Below are positions 26,313 to 35,867 of a stretch of DNA of 64,000 bases, in pieces. A model generated the notes under the pieces. It did no database searches. It had not been told where the DNA came from and saw only the letters and a program-made list of their open reading frames with translations. The stretch covers positions 1 through 64,000 of the forward strand of contig CAZLOB010000022.1 in the NCBI GenBank assembly GCA_964561135.1. Reading direction: 5' to 3'. How positions within the stretch are numbered: position 1 is the stretch's first letter; every line of letters starts with the position of its first letter. Origin of the DNA: JANXDG01 sp964561135 (GTDB lineage: Bacteria > Elusimicrobiota > Endomicrobiia > DTEH01). Made by a program: the position numbers and the translations under genes.

Positions 26313-27397
26313 AAGTTGTGCAATGGAATACAGCAAAAGTGTTAGGCGGCGCTGAATTAAGAACATTAGAACTTACAAAAGCTTTAATAAAAAAAGGTCA
26401 TCAGGTATATATAATCTGTAGAAAGAATTCGTTCTTTGAAAATAAATTAAAACAAGAGCATATGAATATTATAGCTTACAAAAATCCATTTGTGGGATTC
26501 ATTAAAATCTTAGTCTTTCTAAAAAATTGGAAACCAGATATTATTCATGTGCACTCAGGGAAAGATTATGCCATATCTATAATTCTAGGTATGTTAAACT
26601 CAATACCTGTTGTGATACACAGGCGTCTTATGTCAAAAGTAAACCCAATAACTAAGTTTTTAATAAATAATTGGAAGACAAAAATTATCGCTATTTCAAA
26701 GGCTACAAAAGAAATTTTAATAAAAGAAAATAAATTTGAGGAAGAAAAAATAGAACTCGTATATAACGCAATACCACAAGAAAGATTAAAGTTTGACTCA
26801 GATAAAATAATCCAACTTCAACATCATTTTGATAAAAAAAATAAAAAAATTGATTTAAGTGTAGGTAATCTTTATCCTACAAAAGGATTTGAAGAATTAA
26901 TAAAAGTTGCAAAAATCTTAAAAGAAAAAATAAAAAACTTGCTTGTTTTAATTGCTGGGGAGGGTGAAGAAAGAAAAAAATTGGAAAAATTAATAATCCA
27001 ATACAATTTGTCTGACACAGTTAAACTTTTAGGATTTAGGAATGATGTTATAGAATTGTTAAAAATTTGTGATTGTTTTGTATTGTTATCATATGAGGAA
27101 CCTTTTGGAGTAGCATTTATTGAAGCGCTAGGGTGTGGGAAACCAGTGGTAGGGTATCGATGTGGTGGTCTCCCTGAGATAATTGCTGATAACGAAGTCG
27201 GGTATTTGGTTGAACCACACGATATTAATGCTGTATGTGAAAAGTTAGAAAAAATTTTGCTTGATGAAGAACTTGCTAAAAAATTGGGCACAAACGCGAA
27301 AAGATATTTTGATTGTAAATTTAGTTTTAATAATATGATTGAAAAAATTGAAAATATATTCTACGAATTAAAAAATTTGACTAACAATAAGGAGTAA
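26309..27397 (+). CDS. GT4-family glycosyltransferase
   Basis: 362 residues, GT-B fold. The N-terminal domain shows LGGAELRTLELTKALIKKGH and PDIIHVHSGKDYAISI. The C-terminal GT1/GT4 nucleotide-sugar domain shows LIAGEGEERKKLEKLI, VKLLGFRNDVIELLKICDCF, EPFGVAFIEALGCGKPVVG and the donor-binding GGLPEII. It probably transfers a sugar to a lipid- or envelope-linked acceptor at the membrane; donor and acceptor are unknown. It starts within the ilvD stop and lies between ilvD and ilvB, an unusual position. Confidence 0.85.
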   Translation: MKVVQWNTAKVLGGAELRTLELTKALIKKGHQVYIICRKNSFFENKLKQEHMNIIAYKNPFVGFIKILVFLKNWKPDIIHVHSGKDYAISIILGMLNSIPVVIHRRLMSKVNPITKFLINNWKTKIIAISKATKEILIKENKFEEEKIELVYNAIPQERLKFDSDKIIQLQHHFDKKNKKIDLSVGNLYPTKGFEELIKVAKILKEKIKNLLVLIAGEGEERKKLEKLIIQYNLSDTVKLLGFRNDVIELLKICDCFVLLSYEEPFGVAFIEALGCGKPVVGYRCGGLPEIIADNEVGYLVEPHDINAVCEKLEKILLDEELAKKLGTNAKRYFDCKFSFNNMIEKIENIFYELKNLTNNKE

Positions 27398-27406
27398 GAA
27401 TTAGCA

Positions 27407-29128
27407 ATGAAAAAGAAAGTTGTTAAGACAGGTGCTGAAATTTTTGTTGAAACCTTAGAAAAAGAAGGTGTAGAAATAATGTTTGGTATTCCAGGTGGTG
27501 CAGTGTTACCTATTTTTGACAGGTTATACGATTCAAAAAAAATAAAATTTGTATTAACTCGGCATGAACAAGCTGCTGCACACATGGCAGACGGGTACGC
27601 ACGTGCTACTGGCAAAGTAGGTGTATGTATTGCTACTTCTGGACCTGGTGCTACAAATCTTACCACAGGTATTGCTACTGCATATATGGATTCTGTACCA
27701 ATAGTAGCGTTTACAGGGCAAGTTGCGACACATCTTATTGGGAATGATGCGTTCCAAGAAGCGGATACAACCGGTATCACAAGACCTATAACAAAACATA
27801 ATTATTTAGTAAAAGATGTGAAAGAATTAGCAAGAACTATAAGAGAAGCATTTTATATTGCATCTACAGGACGGCCCGGACCTGTGTTAATCGACTTACC
27901 TGTAGATGTACAACGTGCAACAACTGAATTTATTTGGCCAACAGAAATTGAAATACCATCATATAAACCAACTTACAAAGGTCATCCTCTACAAATAAAA
28001 AAGCTTGCAGAAGCAATTAATTCTGCAAAAAGGCCTGTATTGTATGTAGGAGGTGGTGTTGTAATTTCTAACGCTTGTGATGAACTAAAACGTCTTGCTG
28101 AACTGTGTCAAATACCTGTTACTACAACACTTATGGCTATTGGCAGTTTTCCACCAAACCATGAACTTTATTTAGGTATGCTTGGTATGCACGGTACTGT
28201 ATATGCAAATTTAAGTATGCAAAATGCTGACCTAATTATTGCTGTGGGTGCAAGGTTTGATGATAGATGTACAGGTAAACTTGCTGCATTTGCTCCTAAA
28301 GCAAATCATATTGCACATGTTGATATTGACCCTACAAGTATTTCTAAAAATGTTGTAGCTGATATTCCCGTTGTAGGTGATTGTAAGACAGTACTACAAG
28401 ACTTGTTAAAGCTTGTAAAACCTAAAAAACATACTGAATGGTTAAAGCAAATTGAAGAATGGAAAAAGAAATATCCTTTAACTTATAAAAACGACGAAAA
28501 ATTAAGACCACAATATATAATTGAAGAAATTTCAAAATTAACAAAAGGTGATGCAATCCTTGTAACAGAAGTAGGTCAACACCAGATGTGGTCTGCACAA
28601 TATTATAAACCAAACGGGCCAAGAAAATTTTTGTCATCAGGTGGGTTAGGGACCATGGGTTTTGGATTCCCAGCAGGTATTGGAGCAAAGTTTGGTAAAC
28701 CTGATCAAACAGTTATAGTTATTGCAGGCGATGGTTCGTTCCAAATGAACATACAAGAATTATCCACTGCCGTGGTTAACAAAATTAATATTATTGTTTG
28801 TATAATGAACAATGGATATTTAGGTATGGTTCGTCAATGGCAAGAATTGTTTTATAACAAAAGATATTCACAAATATATTTATGTACAAGGAAGTCAGGC
28901 AAACTAACCTGCGAACCAATACCTGATTTTGTAGAAGTTGCAAAAGCGTATAAAGCTGAAGGATTTAGAGTAACTAAAAAAGAAGAAGTTGTGCCAACAT
29001 TAAAAAAAGCTTTTGAAATAAAAGATAAACCTGTGATAATCGATTTTTGGATTGAACCAGAAGAAAATGTATTCCCTATGGTTCCTGCAGGCGCGTCATT
29101 AGATGAAGTTATTACAAGCCTAGCATAA
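27407..29128 (+). CDS. ilvB: acetolactate synthase, catalytic subunit
   Basis: 573 residues, a TPP enzyme with three domains. The catalytic glutamate is in TRHEQAAAHMADGYARATGK (near 60). The FAD-associated middle domain follows, and the TPP motif is AGDGSFQMNIQELSTAV to MNNGYLGMVRQWQELF. SGPGATNLTTGIATAY and GRPGPVLIDLPVDVQ also match. It makes acetolactate or acetohydroxybutyrate for valine, leucine and isoleucine. No regulatory subunit gene (ilvN) or ilvC follows; folD comes next. Confidence 0.95.
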   Translation: MKKKVVKTGAEIFVETLEKEGVEIMFGIPGGAVLPIFDRLYDSKKIKFVLTRHEQAAAHMADGYARATGKVGVCIATSGPGATNLTTGIATAYMDSVPIVAFTGQVATHLIGNDAFQEADTTGITRPITKHNYLVKDVKELARTIREAFYIASTGRPGPVLIDLPVDVQRATTEFIWPTEIEIPSYKPTYKGHPLQIKKLAEAINSAKRPVLYVGGGVVISNACDELKRLAELCQIPVTTTLMAIGSFPPNHELYLGMLGMHGTVYANLSMQNADLIIAVGARFDDRCTGKLAAFAPKANHIAHVDIDPTSISKNVVADIPVVGDCKTVLQDLLKLVKPKKHTEWLKQIEEWKKKYPLTYKNDEKLRPQYIIEEISKLTKGDAILVTEVGQHQMWSAQYYKPNGPRKFLSSGGLGTMGFGFPAGIGAKFGKPDQTVIVIAGDGSFQMNIQELSTAVVNKINIIVCIMNNGYLGMVRQWQELFYNKRYSQIYLCTRKSGKLTCEPIPDFVEVAKAYKAEGFRVTKKEEVVPTLKKAFEIKDKPVIIDFWIEPEENVFPMVPAGASLDEVITSLA

Positions 29129-29140
29129 AAAGGAGGTTAA

Positions 29141-30091
29141 ATGTACACAAATCTTATTGATGGTAACAAAATTGCCCAAAGGATAAAAGATGAAATTGTT
29201 CAACAATTGAACGAAATAAAAACAAAATTTTCTTTAATACCAAAAGTTGTTTCAATTATTGTTGGTGAAAACCCTGCTACAAAAGTATATGTAAACACAC
29301 AATGTAAAATTTGTCAAGAACTCGGTATTAATATTGAAATATTATCGTTACAGTCAGATATAACTGAGAAAGAACTTGAACAAAGAATTGAAGAACTTAA
29401 CAACGATAAAAATGTTAATGCTATAATGCTTAATTTGCCACTTCCACAACATCTAAATCCAAGAAAATTACAAAACAAAATTTCGTCATCAAAAGATATT
29501 GAAGGAGTTACTGCAGAAAATTTAGGTAAACTTTTTTATGCAGAAACGCCTCCTGTCGTTGCACCATGTACAGCATTAGCTGTTATAGAATGTTTAAAAG
29601 AGACAAAAATTGAGCTTAAAGGTAAAGAAGTTGTTATTGTTGGACATTCAGAAATTGTTGGAAAACCAGTACTTATTTTGCTTCTTTCATCACTTTTTAA
29701 CTCACCAACACCTACTGTCTGCCATATCGCAACAAAAAATCTTGCTGAACACACAAAAAATGCTGATGTTTTAATTGTAGCTGTTGGGAAGCCTAACTTG
29801 ATTACTGCAGACATGGTAAAAGAAGGTGTGGTTGTAATAGATGTTGGTATAAATAAAGTAAAAATCTTGGATGAAAACGGTAAAGAAGTTATTGATGAAA
29901 AAACTGGAAAACCAAAAACAAAAATTGTTGGTGATGTAGATTTTGAAAATGTATCAAAAAAGGCTTTGTTTATAACACCTGTACCTGGTGGTGTCGGTCC
30001 TGTAACTTCTTGTATTTTAGTAAAAAATTTAGTAAATTTAATAAAATTACAACTTGGATTACCTGTAGAAGGATACAAAATTTTTAATTAA
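29141..30091 (+). CDS. folD: methylenetetrahydrofolate dehydrogenase / cyclohydrolase
   Basis: 316 residues. The KVYVNTQCKICQELGI segment holds the catalytic lysine region (the common Y-V-x3-K is slightly altered to YVNTQCK). MLNLPLPQHLNPRK, PCTALAVIECLKET, VVIVGHSEIVGKPVLILLL and TPVPGGVGPVTSCILVKN are diagnostic. It interconverts methylene- and formyl-tetrahydrofolate. AAAAGGAGGTTAA precedes the ATG. The acsD neighbour suggests a role in the methyl branch of the Wood-Ljungdahl pathway as well as biosynthesis. Confidence 0.95.
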   Translation: MYTNLIDGNKIAQRIKDEIVQQLNEIKTKFSLIPKVVSIIVGENPATKVYVNTQCKICQELGINIEILSLQSDITEKELEQRIEELNNDKNVNAIMLNLPLPQHLNPRKLQNKISSSKDIEGVTAENLGKLFYAETPPVVAPCTALAVIECLKETKIELKGKEVVIVGHSEIVGKPVLILLLSSLFNSPTPTVCHIATKNLAEHTKNADVLIVAVGKPNLITADMVKEGVVVIDVGINKVKILDENGKEVIDEKTGKPKTKIVGDVDFENVSKKALFITPVPGGVGPVTSCILVKNLVNLIKLQLGLPVEGYKIFN

Positions 30092-30113
30092 ACTTGTAAA
30101 CTTATAAAAAGCT

Positions 30114-31070
30114 ATGAACTATGAACCTTATGTAGAAAAATGGTCTGCTGAAATAATTGAAGTTACAATAGGTGCAACAAGTCAGGATGGTGGTACAAGA
30201 AGTAAAGTTTTAAAAGTAGGTGGAGCAAAAACTTTACCTTTTTTAAATTTTGAAGGTGGTTCATCTAACAAACCGGCTGTCGTAGCTGAAGTTGTTGATT
30301 ATTTACCTGAAGAGCTTTGGCCAATTTTCTATGAGAACTTAAAAGATATTGTATCTGATCCAATAAAATGGATAAAAGAAGTTGAAAAATTACAGCCTGA
30401 TGCAATATGTATAAGATTGTTATCATGCCATCCTGATATAAAAAACAATTCAGTTGATTATATTAAATCTTTTATACCTGAAGTTTTAAAAACAACTTCT
30501 TTACCACTTATAATTCTAGGTTGTGAACATATAGAACGTGATACAGAAATACTACCTGTTGTATGCGAACTTACAAAAGGGGAAAAAATTCTTGTAGGTA
30601 TGGCAGTAAAAGAAAACTATAAAACAATATCTTTATCAGCGTTTGCTTGTGGACATTCAGTAATTGCTCAAACACCACTTGATATAAATTTGGCTAAACA
30701 ACTTAATATTTTAATAAATGATGCTGGTGTCCCTCTCGACAGAATTGTTATGCATCATACAACTGGTGGGTTAGGCTATGGGTTTGAATATTGTTATTCT
30801 ATTATGGAACGTTGTAGACTTGCTGGCTTACAAGGTGATAGTGTAATGGCTACACCTATTATAAACCTTGTTGGAGAAGAAACTTGGAAAACAAAAGAAG
30901 CTAAAGCTACAGTTGAAGAAGAACCTCTCTGGGGAAATGATACAATAAAAAGGGGAATTATGTGGGAAACAACTACTGCGTTTGGTTACCTTCAAGCAGG
31001 AAGTGATATAGTTGTATTAGTTCATCCTGAAAGTATTAAAAATGTGAAATCTTTTTTAAGTCAAACATAA
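30114..31070 (+). CDS. acsD: corrinoid iron-sulfur protein small subunit (acetyl-CoA decarbonylase/synthase delta)
   Basis: 318 residues. Recognised by its N-terminal strand AEIIEVTIGATSQDGGTRSK, the LPFLNFEG segment, NKPAVVAEVVDYLPEELW, DPIKWIKEVEKLQPDAICI and the end MWETTTAFGYLQAGSDIVVLV, matching CdhD/AcsD TIM-barrel proteins (PF03599). With AcsC it carries the methyl group to acetyl-CoA synthase in the Wood-Ljungdahl pathway. It directly follows folD. The other acs/cdh genes are not in the window, so the pathway's presence is inferred. A related corrinoid methyltransferase subunit is the main alternative. Confidence 0.82.
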   Translation: MNYEPYVEKWSAEIIEVTIGATSQDGGTRSKVLKVGGAKTLPFLNFEGGSSNKPAVVAEVVDYLPEELWPIFYENLKDIVSDPIKWIKEVEKLQPDAICIRLLSCHPDIKNNSVDYIKSFIPEVLKTTSLPLIILGCEHIERDTEILPVVCELTKGEKILVGMAVKENYKTISLSAFACGHSVIAQTPLDINLAKQLNILINDAGVPLDRIVMHHTTGGLGYGFEYCYSIMERCRLAGLQGDSVMATPIINLVGEETWKTKEAKATVEEEPLWGNDTIKRGIMWETTTAFGYLQAGSDIVVLVHPESIKNVKSFLSQT

Positions 31071-31098
31071 TAATAAAATCTCTTCTTTTCTAAACTTT

Positions 31099-31758
31099 AT
31101 GATAGATAAAAAATTTATAAAGGGCATAATAGAAACACTAATTTTTATCGCAGATAAACCGTTAAGTATATCAAAGATTGTAGAACTTATCAACGAGCCC
31201 GAAGTTGATGAATCTGTCGTTAAAGAATTAATAACTGATTTGCAAACAGAATATATAAACCGTTCTGCAATAGAAATAAGAGAAGTTGCTGGTGGCTACC
31301 AGATGGCTACAAAACCTGAATTCTCAGAATATGTAAGAAGGTTATATCAAGATAGGACATTGTTAAGACTATCTCCTGCTGCTGTTGAAACATTAGCAAT
31401 CATCGCTTATAAACAACCTATAACAAAAGCAGAAATAGAAGAAATACGCGGTGTTGATTGTACAACTGTGTTAGAAACACTTCTTCAACGTAGACTTATA
31501 AAAATTGTTGGTAGAAAAGAAGTTGTTGGTAAACCGTTATTGTACGGTACGACACAAGAATTTTTAAAATATTTTGGGATAAACTCACTTAATGATCTAC
31601 CACCTATTGAACAATTTGTTGAACAAGCAACACAAGAACAACTTCCAACTCAAGAAAATGTAGAAACTGTAGGTACAGAACCTACAATATCAATTTCGAC
31701 AAGCGAAGTAACTGTTGACCAAACGACATCTGCCCAAAATGATAAACAGCAAGAATAA
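31099..31758 (+). CDS. scpB: segregation and condensation protein B
   Basis: 219 residues with two winged-helix domains. Motifs are IIETLIFIADKPLSISKI, REVAGGYQMATKPEF, LSPAAVETLAIIAYKQPITKAEIEEIRGVD and TTQEFLKYFGINSLNDLP. A Thr/Gln-rich tail follows from about 175. ScpB bridges SMC and ScpA for chromosome condensation. scpA is not adjacent. The 3' end overlaps the next gene by 20 bases. Confidence 0.94.
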   Translation: MIDKKFIKGIIETLIFIADKPLSISKIVELINEPEVDESVVKELITDLQTEYINRSAIEIREVAGGYQMATKPEFSEYVRRLYQDRTLLRLSPAAVETLAIIAYKQPITKAEIEEIRGVDCTTVLETLLQRRLIKIVGRKEVVGKPLLYGTTQEFLKYFGINSLNDLPPIEQFVEQATQEQLPTQENVETVGTEPTISISTSEVTVDQTTSAQNDKQQE

Positions 31759-32698
31759 TTTAGGTATTTCAACTATTTACTTTTATAAAGAAATCGTTAA
31801 AAGAAGCATTAATTGGCAACAAATTAAAGAGAAATTGTACCAACTTGGTTTATCCGCTGTAGAACTTAACGCTGATGTACCTATTGAATGGTTTAAAGAA
31901 ATACAAAAAGATGTAAATGAAGGCGAAATAAGAATTCTTTCTTTACACAATTTTTGTCCTTCAGTAGAAAATATTCCTAAAGGAAAGTATGGTTTTAATG
32001 CATTTTCTTTAACATCTACTGATGAAGAAGAACATAAACTTGCAATAAAGTATACATTAAGAACTATTGATTATGCACAAATTGTTAACAGTAATATCGT
32101 AGTAGTACATTTAGGCGAAATTGTGACACAACCTTCTTCAGACGAAGTATACAAAATTGCTAAAGAATTTGGACCCACTTCAGAAATTTATCAAAAATAT
32201 AAACAATCACTAATATCCTCTCGGTTACAAAACAAACAAAAATATTTTGATTTGTTAAAAAAAACAATTGATATAATTCTACCTTATGCAGAAAGTAAAA
32301 AAGTTAGTATTTGTATAGAAACACGGTTTTTCCCTAACGAAATACCTAATTTTGAAGAGTTTGCTGAAATTTTTGAATGTTATAAAAATGATTATTTACG
32401 CTACTGGCACGATTTTGGACATGTAGAGATACAAACAATTTTTGATTTTGAAAAAGGACATAAAATATTTTTTGATACATATGGAAACTACTTATCTGGG
32501 TATCATATACATGGGGTAAAAAATTTTGTCGACCATTTTGTTCCATTACCAGAAACACAACCCGATTATAAAAAATTGTTAAACTATCAAGAAAACAAGA
32601 TATATGTATTAGAAGTACATCCAAAAGAAAGTTTTGATAATCTAATTAAAGGAGTAAAATATATAAAATCGTTACTTAACGGAGGACGAAATGCGTGA
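31739..32698 (+). CDS. TIM-barrel sugar isomerase / endonuclease IV-like protein
   Basis: 319 residues of the xylose isomerase-like TIM barrel (AP_endonuc_2) family. The N-terminus has LGISTIYFYKEI and LGLSAVELNADV; metal-site-like positions include ICIETRFFPNEIPNFEEF, RYWHDFGHVEIQT and SGYHIHGVKNFVDHF, and a late glutamate in YVLEVHPKE. Members act as sugar-phosphate or inosose isomerases, epimerases or dehydratases; the substrate here is unknown. ATG 31739 is chosen over a TTG at 31715. It overlaps galT by eight bases, which weakly suggests a sugar role. Confidence 0.75.
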   Translation: MINSKNNLGISTIYFYKEIVKRSINWQQIKEKLYQLGLSAVELNADVPIEWFKEIQKDVNEGEIRILSLHNFCPSVENIPKGKYGFNAFSLTSTDEEEHKLAIKYTLRTIDYAQIVNSNIVVVHLGEIVTQPSSDEVYKIAKEFGPTSEIYQKYKQSLISSRLQNKQKYFDLLKKTIDIILPYAESKKVSICIETRFFPNEIPNFEEFAEIFECYKNDYLRYWHDFGHVEIQTIFDFEKGHKIFFDTYGNYLSGYHIHGVKNFVDHFVPLPETQPDYKKLLNYQENKIYVLEVHPKESFDNLIKGVKYIKSLLNGGRNA

Positions 32699-33686
32699 AT
32701 TTCGTCGCGATCTTATAACAGGTAGGTGGATAATAATATCCACAGAACGAGCAAAACGACCATTCGCTTTTGTTAAATACCCACGTGAAATTGACGATGT
32801 TGATACATGTCCATTTTGTTCGGGCAACGAAAAATTTACACCGCCGGAAATTGTTGCCTATAGACCACAAAATACGCAAAAAGATACTCCTGGGTGGCAA
32901 GTAAGAACCATACCAAACAAGTATCCAGCATTACGTGTTGAAGGTGAAGTTATAAAATCTGCCTGTGGTATATACGATTGTATTACAGGTATAGGAGCTC
33001 ATGAAGTTATTATAGAAACGCCACACCATGATAAGGATATCTACCAACTTGAACTAAACAATATTATTGATATTTTTAGAATGTATAAAGAGAGGATTGA
33101 AGATCTTAAACGTGATATAAGATTTGAATATATATTAGTATTTAAAAACTGTGGAAAAAATGCTGGTGCTACACTATCACACCCTCATTCACAACTTATT
33201 GCATTACCTATGATACCAATAATAATCCAACAAGAACTTGAAGGTGCCAAAAAATATTATGAATTTAAAGAACGATGTGTGTATTGTGACATAATTAACG
33301 AAGAATTAAAAACTAACTTGCGTGTTGTAACAGAAAATGATGATTTTATAGCAATATGTCCGTATGCAAGTAGATTTCCGTTTGAAGTTTGGATTTTACC
33401 AAAACGACATGACCCTATGTACGAAGATATACATTATAACGAACTTAAAAATTTAGCTTCTATTATGAAAATTATTAATAGGAAATTAAATCTAGCTTTA
33501 GAAAATCCACCGTATAACTATTTACTTCACACTTCTCCTTTGAAACATTCTAATTTACATCATTATCATTGGCATATAGAAATTATTCCAATACTGACAG
33601 GAATAGGCGGATTTGAATGGGGGACAGGGTTTTATATTAATCCTGTTGAACCAGAAGAAGCAACAAAGTTTCTACAACAAACATGA
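32691..33686 (+). CDS. galT: galactose-1-phosphate uridylyltransferase
   Basis: 331 residues of the HIT superfamily. The start RRDLITGRWIIISTERAKRP, zinc cysteines in TCPFCSGNEKFTPPE, TIPNKYPAL, GAHEVIIETP, the active-site GATLSHPHSQLIALP and the second-half HYHWHIEIIP all match GalT. It exchanges UDP between glucose 1-phosphate and galactose 1-phosphate; related enzymes use other sugar phosphates. GGAGGACGAA precedes the ATG. galK and galE are not visible. Confidence 0.92.
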   Translation: MREFRRDLITGRWIIISTERAKRPFAFVKYPREIDDVDTCPFCSGNEKFTPPEIVAYRPQNTQKDTPGWQVRTIPNKYPALRVEGEVIKSACGIYDCITGIGAHEVIIETPHHDKDIYQLELNNIIDIFRMYKERIEDLKRDIRFEYILVFKNCGKNAGATLSHPHSQLIALPMIPIIIQQELEGAKKYYEFKERCVYCDIINEELKTNLRVVTENDDFIAICPYASRFPFEVWILPKRHDPMYEDIHYNELKNLASIMKIINRKLNLALENPPYNYLLHTSPLKHSNLHHYHWHIEIIPILTGIGGFEWGTGFYINPVEPEEATKFLQQT

Positions 33687-35866
33687 GCCAAGAAAAAAAT
33701 CTTATTGACCAACTACTGAGAACTTTTAAAATGACAATAATAAATATAAAAATTTACCCTATTAACAACCCGTTGATAGAAAAACAGATTTCTGAACTAT
33801 TTGCTGTTTTAAAACAAATTTTGCAAAAAGAAACAATTTTAACAATCTCAGAAATCGATAATAAAATATTTATAAACGACAAAGAGTATTTAGGGAAAGA
33901 TCCTACATCTATTGCAAACATAACTTCTATTACACAATTTTTTTTACAAACAGGGATTAAAAGTATAACTTTTAAAAAAGAAATTGAGTTAGACGAACTT
34001 AAAAACTTACTTTTAGCAATGTCTATCAAAAAACCTAAAGTATCAACCAAAGAAATTGTTAACCAGATAATTAAAGAAAAAAATATAAAAAATATTGCTA
34101 TTGATGAAATTGAATATATTACAATAACAAAATCTGACCAAACAGCAAAATCAATCTTAAATCTTATTTCACAACCTGTATCAAATTTGTCAGAACTTAT
34201 CAACATATTAGGAACAAGTTTTAATGAACTTGATAAAATCAAAGATGAAAAAACTAAAAAAAATCTTACTGACGCTATTGTAAAATACTTGTCATCATTG
34301 GATATTAATCTTATAAAAGAGTTGTTTATTCAACCATTACCACAAAAAATTGAACAAACCGGTATCAAACAATTGTTGTTTAATAAACTAACGAAACAAA
34401 CTGTTGAAGAAATTTTTAACGAAATAATATCTTGGTGTAAACAACTAAAATCAAAAGTTGAAAGTGAAACTGAATATATTGAACAACTACAAAATTTGAA
34501 AGAGTTTATAAAACTTGTAATAAACTCGCCTGTAAGTAAACTTGTGCCGATAGAAGTTTTTGAAGAATTGTTTAAAATAGGACTTATTGACGCACTACCT
34601 GAATGGATATTAGAACAAAAAAAAGAAAAAAAATCGTGGATTGCACAACTTGACGAGTTGTTGTCCACTAACGAACCAGTAAAATTGTTACAAGAAAAAT
34701 TTTTAGATAATTTACAAGAGAATATAGAAAAGTTATGTTTAATTGGTCTTGACGATAAACTTGATAGATTAGTATATTTAATGACAGAAAATTTTTCAAA
34801 TCCTATAGTGAAACTTAGACAACTCGCAGCATCTACTACTGAAAATATTGCGAAACAGTTAACAAAGTTTCAAAAAGGAAAAATTGCAAAAAATCTTGTA
34901 AGCAACATTTTAAAATTTTTAATAAAAGAACAAGATGAAACTGTAGTTAAATTACAAATACAAGCCCTTGAACACTCATTGTGTTGTTTAATAATCAATG
35001 ATGACTATAAATCGTTTGTTGAATATTCACAACAATTATTACAATTTGCTGAAGAACTCATAAAAGTTAATCCTGAAAAATCAAAGTTAATTTATTTTTT
35101 ACTTGATAAAGTTTATCAACAAACTAAAGATTTTATATTATCAGATTTAGCAGATCCTAAAGACAACCTTAATGAAATTATATGGTTTTTAACTTATGTA
35201 GCAGAACAATCTATTGATATTTTGTTGTCTGCAATCATGAATACAAACAACATAAATATAACCAATATTTTAGTAAAAGTTCTGTTATCATTAAAAGATC
35301 AAAAACAAGTAATAGATTCTATTGAACAACTTATTGTGCCTCAAACTCCTGTATATAAACTTAGCAAAATTTTAGAAATACTACCAAAATTTGACTATGA
35401 TTTTTCTAATTCACTAAGAAATCTTTATAATTACACAAACTATGCTAACAAAATCGCTATATTAAATTATATCCAAGAAAGACCTACAGAAGAAAACCTA
35501 CAATGGCTTACATCTTTATTAACGATAGAAGACCCTCAAATACTTCAGTATATTATTGACATACTAACATTTTTAGATTACAAACCCGCTGCAGAAAAAA
35601 TTATTAAATTGTTAAAAATGAAAGATATAGATGTTAAAAAACGTGTGTGTATATCTGTTGGTATGCTGAAATATATTGGCGCAATAAAAAAACTTAAAAA
35701 AATACTTAAATCAAAAAAAGAAAATATAGATGTACGTATAGCAGCATGTTGGTCATTAGGTAATTTTATAACTTTACCAGAAGTAAAATCTTATTTACAG
35801 AATGTTGCCAAAAAAATAAAAGAACCTACAATTTTAAATGTAATACAAGAAATACTAAACAAATAA
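33683..35866 (+). CDS. large helical HEAT-repeat-like protein of unknown function
   Basis: 727 residues, no signal peptide. The first ~120 residues resemble the N-terminal module seen in some bacterial HEAT or HD-GYP proteins: an IKIYPINNPLIEKQISEL helix, a short beta part (ILTISEIDNKIFINDKEYL), then GIKSITFKKEIELDELKNLL. The middle is rich in K, E, Q and L with helical periodicity. From about 600 to the end there are HEAT-like units (IDVKKRVCISVGMLKYIGAIKK, IDVRIAACWSLGNFITLPEV). Such proteins are usually scaffolds. The ATG overlaps the galT stop by four bases. Confidence 0.7.
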   Translation: MSQEKNLIDQLLRTFKMTIINIKIYPINNPLIEKQISELFAVLKQILQKETILTISEIDNKIFINDKEYLGKDPTSIANITSITQFFLQTGIKSITFKKEIELDELKNLLLAMSIKKPKVSTKEIVNQIIKEKNIKNIAIDEIEYITITKSDQTAKSILNLISQPVSNLSELINILGTSFNELDKIKDEKTKKNLTDAIVKYLSSLDINLIKELFIQPLPQKIEQTGIKQLLFNKLTKQTVEEIFNEIISWCKQLKSKVESETEYIEQLQNLKEFIKLVINSPVSKLVPIEVFEELFKIGLIDALPEWILEQKKEKKSWIAQLDELLSTNEPVKLLQEKFLDNLQENIEKLCLIGLDDKLDRLVYLMTENFSNPIVKLRQLAASTTENIAKQLTKFQKGKIAKNLVSNILKFLIKEQDETVVKLQIQALEHSLCCLIINDDYKSFVEYSQQLLQFAEELIKVNPEKSKLIYFLLDKVYQQTKDFILSDLADPKDNLNEIIWFLTYVAEQSIDILLSAIMNTNNINITNILVKVLLSLKDQKQVIDSIEQLIVPQTPVYKLSKILEILPKFDYDFSNSLRNLYNYTNYANKIAILNYIQERPTEENLQWLTSLLTIEDPQILQYIIDILTFLDYKPAAEKIIKLLKMKDIDVKKRVCISVGMLKYIGAIKKLKKILKSKKENIDVRIAACWSLGNFITLPEVKSYLQNVAKKIKEPTILNVIQEILNK

Positions 35867-35867
35867 A

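Noticed and set aside
29536..30078. A 180-codon minus-strand open frame inside folD
   Set aside because: folD is fully supported by motifs across the same bases; the antisense product has no recognisable domain.
33754..34242. A 162-codon minus-strand open frame opposite the HEAT-like gene
   Set aside because: No start signal and biased composition; the plus-strand frame is continuous and has overlaps consistent with the operon.
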